Assembly: GCA_012845835.1 (NCBI GenBank)
Contig: JABAKD010000002.1
Location: 682,001 to 746,000, forward strand
Length of the DNA stretch: 64,000 bases
Source: Undaria pinnatifida
Lineage: Eukaryota; Sar; Phaeophyceae; Laminariales; Alariaceae
Reading direction: 5' to 3'
Notes under the pieces: generated by a model
Databases searched by the model: none
What the model was told of the DNA's origin: nothing
The model's input: the letters and a program-made list of their open reading frames with translations, nothing else
Part shown: piece after piece, positions 19,665 to 30,872 of the stretch
Position numbering within the stretch: the stretch's first letter is position 1
Layout of the letters: each line of letters starts with the position of its first letter
Translations under genes and position numbers: made by a program

Positions 19665-22514
19665 GATCCGATCATGCCGACGTCGTGATTATATTACAGA
19701 CGGGGTAGTAATAACAACAAATATATCTACAATACAGACTATTGAATGACGAATCTACTAAACTTACAAGAAAATATCTACCGTTTGGCAAAAAATAGCA
19801 CCAAAGAATATTGGAGGAATTCCAGCGATAGAGACAAAAAACATTATGGCGACCCCAAATCCCATGATAACTGGATTTGCTCGGACTAAACCTACCTAAA
19901 GAATCTGAAAATGTTAAAGGAGCACGACCTGGGGTGTACGTCCTTAGAGTTCGGTGTGGGGTTGACGCGTTCTCTGCTGTAAGAGTGCACATTATTATTC
20001 CTACATGGCAAATTTGAATAAATGAGCATGATGTTGTAGCTCGGTTCTGTTTTTCGGGGCATTACAACGTGCGATGCATGCGCGGGGCTTGCTCCATACA
20101 TATCTCGGGAAGTGAATAGAGTCACCGAGCCGTGCGACGCTAGAGGATTACTTCTGCGCCCCATGCACGTTTGTTTGACTGAGGGAACTCCTCGAGGGAG
20201 GAAAACCCGAACATCCTTAAAATGTATACTTCGAAGTACTTGAGTAATTACATGACTCTTAAATGCCCCTGCTGCATGCATAATGGGGGATTGTTCGCCG
20301 GAGTGGGCATACAATGCTTCAAAATAACAAGTTTTGTGTTTGGGGTAGGCGAAGAGCTTCTCAAGAGGGGGGGTCTGCAAAACGATTAGGCACACCCCTG
20401 TCGAAGTCTGACTTCACCCCAGGCACACGCAAACGAGACGCGCCATCAAACAAGCTATCGCCGCTCCTCTGAATTTTATTGGCTGTATGCAGTACGCGAC
20501 AGCAGTTAAGGTTTTGTGTAACAAGAAATATTGCCTTGATTAAGCGTTTTGGAATTTCTCAGAAATTCAACCTAGTAGTGTTTGTGGTGACGTTCGAAGA
20601 GAAACAAGAACTTGAAATCGAGAAGTGCAAGGGGGTCGGCAACTAGGAATCTACAATAATTTTCTTTACTGAGGCGCAGACGAATAAGATTGTCTGTACG
20701 CCTCCCAAGGCCGTATCAAGCACTCAACCAAAAGCTGCGTCCTCTCCAGAATCAAGTTGACAGCTGATTTTTTTTGTGAAATACAAGTTGTGCATTTAAG
20801 CACAAAGCAGTAGACTACCTATAGTACAAAAACATTCAAAATATTTATAATGCTTTCATGGACAGTGCGAGCAACGATGAGGACGGAGGGGCGGGGGGGG
20901 ATGAGAGCAGAGGGGAGGAAAAGGGCGGTGAATAACTGGTAAAAGGGAAAGGAAAAGAATGAGGACGGTGGCGGGGAGGAAAATGCGGGAAAACGAGGTG
21001 GTGAGGAGCACATCAGAAGGGAGCGGGGAGCAAAAGGAGAGAGGACAGGAGCAGGATGTGATCAGTGGGGTGGGGGATGAGGACAGCGAGGATGTCGACG
21101 AGGACAACGAAGGCTTGGACAAGGACAGCCAGGGGAAAGACGAGGACAACTGGGGAAAAGATGGCGGCGAAAGGGATTTAGTGCGCGTCGTATTGTTGCT
21201 GCTGTTATCGTTTGCCTCAGCGTATGCAAGGGGTGTCCTGTATGTACCGTTCTAGTGAGTAGCAGTAGTAGATGTTTCAAGGGTATTGAAAACATCTGCC
21301 AGGACTGGTCCTACGTTTCGATTTTCTGTGTTCAGGAATACTGTGCTACAACAATTTCTCTATCCGAGCCTCGTGGGATATGCCCTTGTTTTATTTTTGG
21401 GCTACGGTAAAACAAACTACCTATTATCACTCTTTCGTTATCAAGCTACATCGCATTGCGTGCAGGTGTTTCTGCTCTCGGGAAAGGTCCGCTGACCCTG
21501 CTGGACGACGATGACATGTTACCGGAGGATAAGGCCGTCGACACGGCGATTTCAGGCGGCTTTCGCCCGCAAGAGCCGAGGTCAGCGGCTCCAGACGATT
21601 ATTTAGTGAAACGCGGAGTACGAGTGACAATGAGCACGGATAGGATGCTTTGGAGGGCTGATCACTCGCAAGAATCAGGGGCGGAGCAATGACTTGTACG
21701 GCTATCGGGAGCACCTTGCCGGGATCAAAGTGTGTGTGGCTTCAAGCTTCCGTTAGAGGTGCAAACAGCACGGAATCAAGCCATGCTTCCGGCACGAATC
21801 AAGGCCAACAGTGGGTGCGTGGGTTTTGCTACAGCAAAACGAGGAAGCGCACACGGAGGGTGCAGCAGTCGGACGGGGCGGGCAGAACAGTCAATTGGGA
21901 GGTTCAGCTGACGGAGGAAACCCCGTTGTCAGCAGCGTGGGATAACGTTGACGCTTAACGTTCGTAACGTAGATCATGTACTGTAGCTTGAGCGGCTGTT
22001 CCGTGTGTGGCACTACAGATAAGCAGCGGCATTGGTACGGTTTATTGGAGTCGTTGAAAGCAGACAACACGACGAGGGTTGGTGTCTGCAGTCCTCAAGC
22101 TTTTCTTTTATCCATTTGTGGCTGGTTTTCGTCATCATCTGGATGAATGCCTGTGTGGTAATTGATGCAGTTCTGCAACCTCAGAAGAAATGCATCTCGC
22201 ATTGCACCCCTTTGTAGAACAAAACAAATGATTGTTGAAAAAATGGCTTCCTGCACCCTTTCGCAAAAAATCTGAAACTACATTCAAGCATATATGCTCC
22301 GTTCGAGGGGGAAATAAAAGCCCCAAGCCTTGGTCTTCGCCAAGTAATGGAGCTTTTTAACTCTTGTTTCGTACATACATGCTGCCGTCCCCCCAAAAAG
22401 CGACAGACTATCCCAAGAGGATAACTGAGAGTAGGCGCATACTATATCGTCGCCTGAACCCCCAAATTAGTAGCATATACAGTTTTAACAGTATTAGTAG
22501 TATCATATACTAGG
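19665..22514. other. Unassigned, with a purine-rich low-complexity segment
   Basis: A minus-strand frame of 167 codons at 19892-20395 has no recognisable domain. Bases 20870-21180 are strongly purine-biased on the plus strand and translate to an Asp/Glu/Lys-rich frame (20959-21255) ending in a hydrophobic stretch, LVRVVLLLLLSFASAYA. A possible acceptor (TTGCGTGCAG at about 21465) precedes an open stretch to 21692. None of these is firm enough to call as a gene. Confidence 0.35.
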
Positions 22515-22798
22515 CCAAGGCTACGGTAAGGGGGATGCTAATTGCTAATACACACCCCTTTTTCACTAATAGATTTGAGCCACTCGCACGAGTGACTCTG
22601 TACTTCACTGACAAAAACAAAGTACGCAAAATGCTTGGCGCATCGAGGCTAATTGTTGCGTTGCGGATTCACGTCGCGAAATGATATAAATAGCACCACC
22701 AAACGTTAAGACCGCAAAGGAACAGGGGATCACCTTCGCGAGTGGCTCCGGGCCACAGAAAAAAACGGCCCAAAAGGGACGCCCCTATCGTTCGTACC
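22515..22798 (+). mobile_element. MITE, copy 2 (about 284 bp)
   Basis: Left end CCAAGGCTACGGTAAGGGG matches the family. The interior follows 13408-13666 closely: 'gccactcgcacgagtgactctgtac', 'atgcttggcgca', 'aagaccgcaaaggaac'. The right end ('cccctatcgttcgtacc') is decayed. It lies in an intron of the LRR array. Confidence 0.7.
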
Positions 22799-23055
22799 AT
22801 TAGTCAGTATACAAACGTGTATTAATACCATCATTTCATGCGTACGTGCCCCCTGCGTAAGCGTGTTATTGTTGTATATTTGGTTGATTAGTTGATTAGA
22901 TGATTGTTGTTGTTGTAGTAGTAGTAGTATACAGTAGTGCATTGAAGTGAGGAGAAAGGCGCTTGCAAGTAACTTAAGGCAGTGTCAGACCGTTATCCCG
23001 GAAACTATGTGCACGACACCAAATCAAACTTTGTGAACCAATCCTGAGCCCTCAC

Positions 23056-23127
23056 ATGGTGTGGAGGAGATTCAGGCCATTGAAGATGGTCTCGGCCAAT
23101 GAGCGGATGGGGTTGTCGCTTAAATTC
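23056..23127 (-). CDS. Single-LRR exon, 72 nt, phase 2
   Basis: Minus strand: acceptor TCCGCAG, then 72 nt, then donor GTGAGG (first base 23055). Translation has the LRR core LSDNPIRSLAETIFNGLNLL, with the usual N at the start of the turn, I-x-x-L, and F-x-x-L. One base, 23 codons and two bases give the phase-2/phase-2 symmetry shared by the array, so it could be skipped or duplicated without a frame change. It sits between the degraded exon at 24035-24108 and the exons at 19.5-18.3 kb. Confidence 0.82.
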
Positions 23128-23440
23128 CTGCGGAGCGAGGGGAATCCGGATGGGTTTGCCTCGAACAGGCACACACAACGTTGCAAGACGGACTAAGCCG
23201 GCAGCCCTTGCATGGGCAAAATTTTCCCGTTTGTTTTGGCCCGGGGCAGGTACCTAACCAACCTCAACTTACGCTCTCTGTTGTGAAGGCTAAACGCACA
23301 ACAGGTGATGTATTGTGTGCCCGGTACGTTAAATCACAGTGTTGGTAGATTATTGGTATGTGAGACACATCCGACGGGCAGAGAGAGGTGCGCCGTTTGT
23401 TTTTTCATGCAGCTCTTCACTTGAAGACTTGTAGTAGTAC

Positions 23441-23558
23441 CATATTAATACCAACATATTAATACCATGCGAACAATACCATACTAATATCATATTAATA
23501 CCATATTAATACCACCATATAAATGTCATATTAATACCATATATATTAATGTCATACG
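23441..23558 (+). repeat. AT-rich minisatellite (AATACCATATT-like, 11 bp)
   Basis: Imperfect repeats of 'ccatattaata' run for about 118 bp, inside an intron of the LRR array. Confidence 0.75.
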
Positions 23559-23705
23559 ATATAGACCCCTCCCAGGCAAAAATTGAGTGTGAGCAAGCAG
23601 AGAGGGCGGCCCGATGAAACAACATGGTAACATGGTCGTCTCCCTATTATACTGAAAAAAACGCTGCTATTTTGAGCAAAAACAATTTTTTGGTCAAGGA
23701 CCCCC

Positions 23706-23785
23706 GGAATACTACAGGAATACTACAGGAATACTACAGGTATACTACGGGAACACTACGGGAATACTACAGGAATACTACAGAG
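23706..23785 (+). repeat. Minisatellite GGAATACTACA (11 bp, about 7 units)
   Basis: Near-perfect 11-bp units with a few G/C changes (GGTATACTACG, GGAACACTACG). It is the second 11-bp tandem array within 300 bp, with a different motif. Confidence 0.85.
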
Positions 23786-24034
23786 CAACAAGAGTTTTGT
23801 TTGGTAAAAAGTGTGCTTCATACCTCTATCGTACCGATATTGCCGCGCCTAAGATATACCGTCCTAAAGGCAACATCGACCTACGACCTTACGTCAGGCA
23901 AAACTATCTATCTATTGCATAGATGAGTCAAGGCGGTCGATCTATAGAGTGCCGGTATGTGACACCGTGGTACTCGGGTGACACGGTTTTCAGATAAGCA
24001 CGTTCTGATAAGAAGTTTGCCGAACCGTTCTCAC

Positions 24035-24108
24035 AGAAAGGATAACCTGGCGTTGAACGAGAAGATGCCCGCTGGCAACGATGAGATCCCGTTTCCGTTC
24101 AGAACCCT
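24035..24108 (-). pseudogene. Degraded LRR exon (74 nt)
   Basis: Minus strand: strong acceptor TTGTTTTGCAG, then VLNGNGISSLPAGIF, a textbook LRR start, then a donor GTGAGA. The exon is 74 nt rather than 72. Two extra bases after the GIF codons shift the second half out of the LRR frame. With both splice sites intact, inclusion would shift the frame of the transcript. Confidence 0.72.
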
Positions 24109-24129
24109 GCAAAACAAGCGGGCGCAGCG

Positions 24130-24845
24130 ATTGACATAATAATATACTAGTGACATAATACTAGTTTGCTAGTGACATTGTATTACATTGAAGCCGGCCG
24201 CCCCGGTGGTGTAGTGCTTATCCTCGAATACTACAAGCAAGTGTTGGTTCTTGAATTCGATTCCCATCGTGGTGAAATTTTGAATAAACTTGGAAAAAAA
24301 AAAAAAAAAAAAAAAGGAGAATCTGCTGAGAACGCCTATTATGGCAGCGTGGGTAGGTACAGTTCGACGCTAGTAGACGAGGGAAGAAAATGCTGAATTA
24401 TTCTCGCGATACAAACGATGAAAATTAAGGCACGTACCGTAGTCGGGAGGGGCGAGGAGGGCCCGCTATATGACCCCGGATCTGAGCTACTACTGGGAGG
24501 GAGGGCGAGAGTAACGCGAGGATAATCAATGGGATGGAAAAAAATAAAAAGTGACATAATACCATTTATTTGCTATTGACACGCGTCAATAAAATAATTA
24601 AAAAGAACGAATCGACTTCTAAGAGCGCCTTCGTAGCAGCGAGGGTAAGCGCAATTCGATGTGCGTCGACGAGAAGGAAGAAATAGCTAGATAGAGTCTT
24701 CTCGCGATAAAAATGAAGGTGGGTACAGTAGTAGGGAGGGGAGAGAAGAGCTTGCTTTGTGATCCCGGATCTGAGTTACGCTTAGGGAGAGAGAAGGAAA
24801 AAGAATAGTGTGAAGATGATACCTACAAGGGATGGGCAGAAACAA
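24130..24845 (+). repeat. Tandem duplication of ~300 bp, first unit interrupted by a SINE
   Basis: Unit 2 (about 24546-24845) repeats unit 1 (24130-24545): 'agtgacataata', 'gctgagaacgcc/ctaagagcgcc', 'ttctcgcgata', 'gatcccggatctgag'. Unit 1 is longer because of the SINE at about 24186-24315; unit 2 has the uninterrupted sequence. Confidence 0.75.
24186..24315 (+). mobile_element. tRNA-derived SINE with poly(A) tail
   Basis: The 5' part looks like a tRNA: GGTGGTGTAGTGC (A-box-like) followed 40 bases later by GAATTCGATTCCC (B-box-like), the Pol III internal promoter spacing. A short body ('ggtgaaattttgaataaacttgg') leads to a run of about 22 A. A second, reverse copy of the tRNA-like head lies at 45515-45598, so it is a family and not a single tRNA gene. 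The neighbouring tandem unit lacks it. Confidence 0.8.
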
Positions 24846-25304
24846 AAAATGCCTTGAGTGCGTCGTTGACCATACAAACAATTATAAAAAAAATGTGTGT
24901 ACGAGAAACGGTAACCCGGTCCAATCCATCCCGAATGACCTTGTTTTATCTATTGGAACACACGACTTTCACTTGTTCCCGTAAAAAAAAACGGCTCTCA
25001 ATCAATCAGAAGATACAAACTCCATCTCACGAAAAGGCTGTTAGACGCAAACGTCTCCGTTGACCCCTTGGGAACCTCACGAGCTTCGACATACATCCCC
25101 AGTTTGTGGATGGAACTATTGATAGTCTTGGACATTGTTCGCAGTGGTACGTACGTTACGGGCAAAAGGCACACCAAAACAACGCCTACCTACAGTAGGA
25201 GGCATTAACATCCAAAGTAGTAGCTGAAGTCTCTCGGGGCATTTTATTGAGGGGCCACAACTCTGTCGTTGTATCTACGCGTGCTGAACAACGTCGCCGC
25301 TTAC

Positions 25305-25376
25305 AGTCGTCTCAGCCTAAGCAGGCCGTCGAAGAGCCCGTTGGGGAGCTCCGTGAACCCAAGCCCTTGGCCTCCC
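25305..25376 (-). CDS. LRR exon with weak acceptor
   Basis: Minus strand, donor GTAAGC (first base 25304), with LRR core GFTELPNGLFDGLLRLRR in the same phase 2 as the others. At the expected start 72 nt upstream no AG is found; AGs lie at 25373/25372 and 25384/25383, giving 67- or 78-nt exons. The 78-nt choice keeps the frame (26 residues). It may still be used, or it may be decaying. Confidence 0.65.
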
Positions 25377-26077
25377 AGCCCCCTAGCGCGGGATGAATCA
25401 AACCAAACAAGTTCAAGGCAATTACCAGCGATACAAAATTGGAAAGGTAGAACCATGTAAGACAACGAAACAGTGGCAACAAGGAATAGCTAGTAGGCCC
25501 ACTATGTGTCCGAGCGCATCTATTCATGATATATTTGTACAGTGTTGCTACACGAAATTCGGGGGCATAAATGAGGTACCGAGGCCTGCACGTAGTGACA
25601 CGTACGCGATGCAGGCGATGTTAGTACAAGTAGTCGAGCCTCGTGTTCCAGCCTCTGCCCTGAGCAAGGGGGAAAATGCCAACAAACGGACACGAGGACG
25701 GTGCAACGTTCAGTAACAAGCACCTGGTATATCCGCAGTCCAGGCAACCGGGCACGTGCTTTTCCACCACTGGTTACAAGATATTGGATTTGATTACCCT
25801 GCCGTCAGGACAAAGTCTACCTTCCAATCGCATCATCATACTCTGACCAACTTAATTTTTTATCTTGCAATGGGGCCAGTGGGCGACGTCGAGGTTTCGG
25901 GTAACACCCGGCATCAAACAAAGTCCAGATCGCGTTCATTTCAAGACCAATACTTCGCAAAAATCGCACGAGACTCTTACAATGGACAGAGTATCGCAAA
26001 GCTGCGTCGGTCGTCCCGGATCTTATGCATCTGGTTATACGAAGTATTCCATCATAACCAAGCGCGGTGAGGCTTAC

Positions 26078-26149
26078 AATATCTGCAACTTGTCCACGTC
26101 GTCGAAAATCCCTGTCGGTAGAGTCCCAAGGCTCATCCTTCCCAAATAT
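26078..26149 (-). CDS. Single-LRR exon, 72 nt, phase 2
   Basis: Minus strand: acceptor TATCCCTAG, exactly 72 nt, donor GTAAGC (first base 26077). Reads RMSLGTLPTGIFDDVDKLQI, an LRR with the LPTGIF core. Start and end phases match 18260-18331, 23056-23127 and 29727-29798. No stop in frame. Pairwise similarity to the other exons is mostly limited to the consensus positions, as expected of a diversified recognition surface. Confidence 0.8.
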
Positions 26150-26846
26150 CTAGGGATAGAGGGGACGATACAGACGAAGGCGGAGAATGAAACACAACAA
26201 AGGAATTGTAACTGACGGAGATGTCAAGTCACGTGTACTCGAGGACGGCCGGTTCCCCTTGGTACATTCTGCGTTCCAGGAATGTGTATGATATGGGCAA
26301 TTAACAGGGAAAGTCACGCTGCGTGCGTTGGTATTGAACATGGCAAAAATAGTCATAATATGGCGAGTATGGGAGCGACGTCCTCCAAACCCACCGGGCA
26401 AGTAAAACATGCTACTAAAGATGGAAAACTATATGTTAAATTTGGTTCTACACCACACCTGGAAGGTTCGAATTCGACTTTGGACATGGAATGGACACGC
26501 CACGACCGTATAGGCAGGCGCAACTGCCCACAACAACCCAGGAGTTATGTTATTTGTTTCCTAACTCTCTGTCTACCATGCCTGTCGTCACGTGGCGTCC
26601 GCTATGTTATAGAATCGAGACGCGTGCCGCCGTGATGGGGGTATCGCTTTCTAGCTGAACCAAAACCCGACCCATGGGCGTTCTCATCCGAGGAAATACA
26701 GTACTCCCTGTCGCTGAAATTTCGTTGCCGGCCGTATTGGTGTATGTTTTTGATCGTTGGATGGCTAGGCCATGGATGTATTCTTCATCGGATTTAACTT
26801 TCACTTCGTCCTTTACGTCAGGCTTAGGGTGAGGTATATAGACCGA

Positions 26847-27235
26847 GGCTGCGTTAGGGGGTCGGGTTTTTGGGGCCGTTTATGGAATGCCCGACTGATG
26901 CTACGATGGCCTCCCCCCTAAACCGGCGATTTCTTTAACGAACGAATCATGTCTCCTCGACACGAGGACATATGCTATGAAGAAAATGTTTCCATTTATG
27001 TTCTTGTTTGCAAAGGACGATTGAACGATGACGTCGGGGTGGCATGGGGCACCGTGTTTCAGGAGTTACGGCCGGGAGCTGGTTTCAAAATCGGCGAGTT
27101 CGTTCAAGACAAGTTGGGGGGGGCTATCGAAGAACCGTCCCGGGGTCACTCGCTGGCCCTTTTGTATAAATTCCCGGGTCACTTGGGACCCTTTTATGGA
27201 ATGGCCCGGGGTCACTCGCGCCGAACCACTGACAC
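26847..27235. repeat. Short tandem GGGTCACTCG units and MITE-like end
   Basis: At 26847-26890 the sequence resembles the MITE left end ('ggctgcgttagggggtcgggttttt'). At 27137-27225, 'cccggggtcactcg...ccctttt' repeats about two and a half times with a ~33-bp period. This may be a decayed, rearranged MITE relative; the link is weak. Confidence 0.4.
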
Positions 27236-28250
27236 GTCTCGAGGCTCTGCCTCTGTGCTTAGAGTTGCAGAGGTGGCACCGAAGTGTCTGTTTTAGGATC
27301 ACTTATGACGAAGAAAGACGACAGCTTAAAGATGGCGCTTATGTGGCCAACACATGGACACGAAGGAGAGTGACAGAGGTGGGCGATGCATTCCCTCGTT
27401 GTCACGGCACGGTGCAATGCCCATGCTACGGGCAGATTTTCTCTACTACTCTACAGATGGTTGCACTAGCCGACGGTTCGACCTATAGCAATTCCCTATA
27501 ACGTTTCTTAGAAGATCTCACCGGCATCTCAGATACTTACAGTGATGTGCTATTAATAGGAATCCTACAATGTAGTCAACGTCCCGAACGACATGTTGGA
27601 TACAGTGCGTCGGCGAAAAAGAACAAACTTAATTTCGTCGCATGTTGTATTTTCCCTCATCTACATTAAGACGCTTACTTTACTCGTGCGAAGTGACTGC
27701 GCATCAACAAAGACATGGGTCTCGATATCCATACATGAATCCTACCCTAACATCCAAAATTAAATACGCGCGATGAACCCCCCAGTTTCTTTGCGGTGGT
27801 AAGTTACCATCCATGCTGTTTGTTTTTGGCGATGTGAGTCCGTAATGGAATGGGAAGCTGCGCTACGCCAAACAAATCGCGACAGGTTTTATTCAGTGAG
27901 GTACAGGGTTACATTTACTGGTTGTGCGTCTGAGTGCCTCAAGCCCGGTTGGGAACAAGCGGAGTACCCTCCTCCTTATCGCACCCTGGGTCCAATAGGT
28001 CCTTCTTGGAAGAGCCTCAGAGCATTCGGGTGAACCGCTTCGGTAGCGTGCATCTCTAGTCCATGCGTTGCTCAATACTAGACGACTGTATGACCACCGG
28101 GTTCCGGCCATCGGATCCTCTGGCGCAAGTTGTGCTTGAGGGTGGACCTCGAAAACGCTGAACTAGTACTAAACGTTCTCAACGATTGGTGCATTGTTTC
28201 TTGATGGAGAGCATCTCATGGGACGTCCCATGGAGACAACTCGTACTTAC

Positions 28251-28296
28251 ATATATATCTAACTCCTTGAGGCACGCGAAGGGACCCATGTCGTAC
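28251..28296 (-). pseudogene. Partial LRR exon remnant
   Basis: Minus strand reads MGPFACLKELDIY and then GTAAGT. This matches the C-terminal half of an LRR exon, one base off the usual phase; the first half is not recognisable. It lies about 80 bp from the exon at 28334-28408, far closer than the other exons, suggesting a local duplication. Confidence 0.5.
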
Positions 28297-28333
28297 TCAC
28301 TGATACCTCAATCGGGATCCCTTGGGTACTTAC

Positions 28334-28408
28334 AGATACTTGAGCCCGTCGAGGCCAGCGAAGGTTCCCAGAGGTAAGCTCTGTATCGCACGATTGTTGA
28401 GTAGCGAC
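28334..28408 (-). CDS. Single-LRR exon, 75 nt, phase 2
   Basis: Minus strand: acceptor TACCCCAG, donor GTAAGTACC (first base 28333). Reads LNNRAIQSLPLGTFAGLDGL, a strong LRR. At 75 nt it is one codon longer than the standard 72, with an extra residue before the IxxLP core, so phase is kept. Splice signals are good and no stop is present. Confidence 0.8.
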
Positions 28409-29681
28409 CTGGGGTACGGGGCGGGCACAGACAGGTATATAGAAATCGTGGGGAAAACATGTCAGGATGTAGTTATTGATGTATTTTTTTGTCTCTGAGA
28501 GAGTATGAAAGTGTGTGAGGGCGTCATGTCACGGTTGGGGGGGGGGAGTTTTAGGCACAATATTAGTGGCGAACGGGGTACTCGATCAGAGGACAATAGA
28601 TTCCCGCTGTAATTACAGTAGTTTTTCACCATCAAATGTTAGGTATATATGATGTATCAGGTACACACAAGGCATACTGCGTTATTTGTTGTAGACAATA
28701 CAACCATGATGTAGCTAGCCGAAAGGATTGGGGTTGTTCGCTGGTGCGCGCGTATATGTTTTGACGAAGTCAGCCTTAGGGTGGAGTGCAGAGGTCCTGC
28801 TCTCGTGTCGGATCACTGAGGGCGAAATGGCACCGTCTTTTCTGTAGCACAACCCAACCGTAGTATGACTGCAAGACAGAAGGGGGCAAGCTCAAAAAGA
28901 GGTCAAGTAGTTCGTAGTCGTAGTTTCGCCACGAGGGGTAACCTTCTGCGAGCACGCGCCTTCACGTATCTAACCGCATTACAAGGTCTACAAGGTGGCG
29001 TGACGGTGGCGCTACATAGATGCACGGGGGAACGATAGAGGTATAGCGCCTACTGGCAAAACTATTCCTGAGTGACGAAGTGTCTCAACTCAGGAACTAC
29101 CCAATATCCCCGAATTTTCATTTGTGTTTTAAAATTGTAATATTTAGTTTATTAACGGCATTCTGTAGTAGTGGATCAATATGCCGTTGCAATAGAGTGC
29201 TCTCCGTAGACGGATAGTTTATAGATTCCACGTGAAACCATGTCATGGTTGAGGTAAAACCTTGTGATATTAGGTGCCACACGCACGTCAAGGCAATCAT
29301 AGATTGCGATAGTGTAGATGACGATGATGGGACAGGCAGAAAGCCCCTCGTCTCAGCACCCTGCCCTACCCTGCCTTGTTCTGTCTGTCTTTTAGCGTTC
29401 TATTTAGAGAAATAATGTATAAGATTTGAACCTAGCCAGCGAGCCATGAGGCGAGACGAATAAAGACACCGGAACCCATGAGGGCCACGCTTCCCAACAC
29501 CGACCAACCACGAATCTTCCACTCGGAGTACCTTGACACCGTGTATATTTTAGCCGGACTGCCTTACACTTTCACACCTCTTTAAACCCATGTTTTGTGT
29601 GGCATGGCGTATACAGATACTTCGGTGAGCAGTGCCTGAAAATTTAGGATGCACCCCTACCCTATCAAGCGTCGGTGGGCA

Positions 29682-29709
29682 CAGTGGACATGGTGGACAT
29701 AGTGGACAT
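29682..29709 (+). repeat. Short GTGGACAT tandem repeat
   Basis: Three units of GTGGACAT(A/G), just 3' (in minus-strand sense) of the donor of the LRR exon at 29727-29798. Confidence 0.7.
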
Positions 29710-29726
29710 AACTCCGCGCCACTCAC

Positions 29727-29798
29727 AACTCTTTGACGTGGGTCATGTCCGTGAAGAGGCCCTCAGGCAAAGACGACAAAACATTTCCACCCAAATCT
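29727..29798 (-). CDS. Single-LRR exon, 72 nt, phase 2
   Basis: Minus strand: acceptor TGTCCGCAG, exactly 72 nt, donor GTGAGTGG (first base 29726). Reads LGGNVLSSLPEGLFTDMTHV, the best consensus LRR of the set. It is the most 5' exon of the minus-strand array that I can see; no start codon, signal peptide or N-terminal domain was found upstream to 33 kb. The upstream intron holds two copies of an 'acggcaacgaagc.ggcaca' motif (29828 and 29890). Confidence 0.83.
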
Positions 29799-30236
29799 CT
29801 GCGGACAGCAAAAGTCAAACCGAACACGGCAACGAAGCAGGCACAGGGAAGATGAACGGGGGTGGTTATTTATGGAACGGGCAAAACAAGTACGGCAACG
29901 AAGCGGGCACAGCAAAGAATACGGCGGGTGGGGATATATGGGATGCTCCACAGCGAAATGGACGTTAAATTGCAACCCAAACGTTATGCTACGTGGTACT
30001 AAGGGAAGGGAAAATCGCCATTGAAGTTGCTGCCAGACTCAACAAGAACTAGGAATAAACTTGCCGTACTGGGTAACTCAAATCAAAAACACGTTAGAAT
30101 TCGCGACCTTCGCATGAAGGTGCATGTATTGTGACCTCGGCGGACCATGAACTCAGCAATTGATCAATGAACGCGCGTGATATTATTACGGCCTTATGTG
30201 CGAAGTAGCAATATCATGGTAATTTATACATGTTAT

Positions 30237-30872
30237 GGAATCCCCTATACCCCATTGTGGCATTGTCATGTATAGCAGTTGTCCCTTTATAGCTGACAGG
30301 CGTTCTCGCCTGCATGAACGAACGGCTCCGCCCCCTCTTCTGTCAGAAGATGTGAGGGGGACAGCAAGCAACTAAACCGAGGGATGAAACATCCAAGAAA
30401 CCCGCGGGCGAGTGAACGTTACAGTAGTCAGAGGCGCCCCTGCATAACAGTAGTCGGTCCATAGGTCCATGCATCCCCAAATACTACTACACTGGCGTCG
30501 TCGACAGGACACCGGATGGGTTTAGTTCCTCTGATCTTTCTATGAATCTACATATACGGCCCTTCAGGGTGGGCTAGTGTTAACGGTATCCCCTCCTCTA
30601 CCCCGTTGTGGGGTTGTGATATATATAATGTGTTCTTTTAATTAATTTATATAATATATAATGTGTTCCCTTTGTAGCTGCCAGGCGTTATCGCCTGCCT
30701 GAACGAACGCCTCCGTTTCTGTCGTAAAGTATGCGGCGGAAGGCACGCAACTAATGCCCGAGATGTAGCATCCAAGCAACCCAGATGTGAGTGACCATTG
30801 AAAAGTCTAATGCACCCCAGCATAGCAGTAGCAGTCGGTCCCTAGGTCCACCAACCCCCAAATACTACTACA
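30237..30872 (+). repeat. Direct duplication, ~270-bp unit
   Basis: 30237-30509 and 30588-30872 share 'ccaggcgtt.tcgcctgc', 'tgaacgaacg', 'gcatccaagcaaccc' and 'ccccaaatactactacact'. Each unit holds an inverted repeat around 'ggcgttctcgcctg'. It is non-coding. Confidence 0.75.

Noticed and set aside
23700-23790. CRISPR-like array
   Set aside because: Contiguous 11-bp tandem units without spacers; a minisatellite in eukaryotic DNA.
27893-28111. Further LRR-like fragment (LFPTGLEALRR) on the minus strand
   Set aside because: Only the central consensus is present, with no splice sites in the right phase and no second half.
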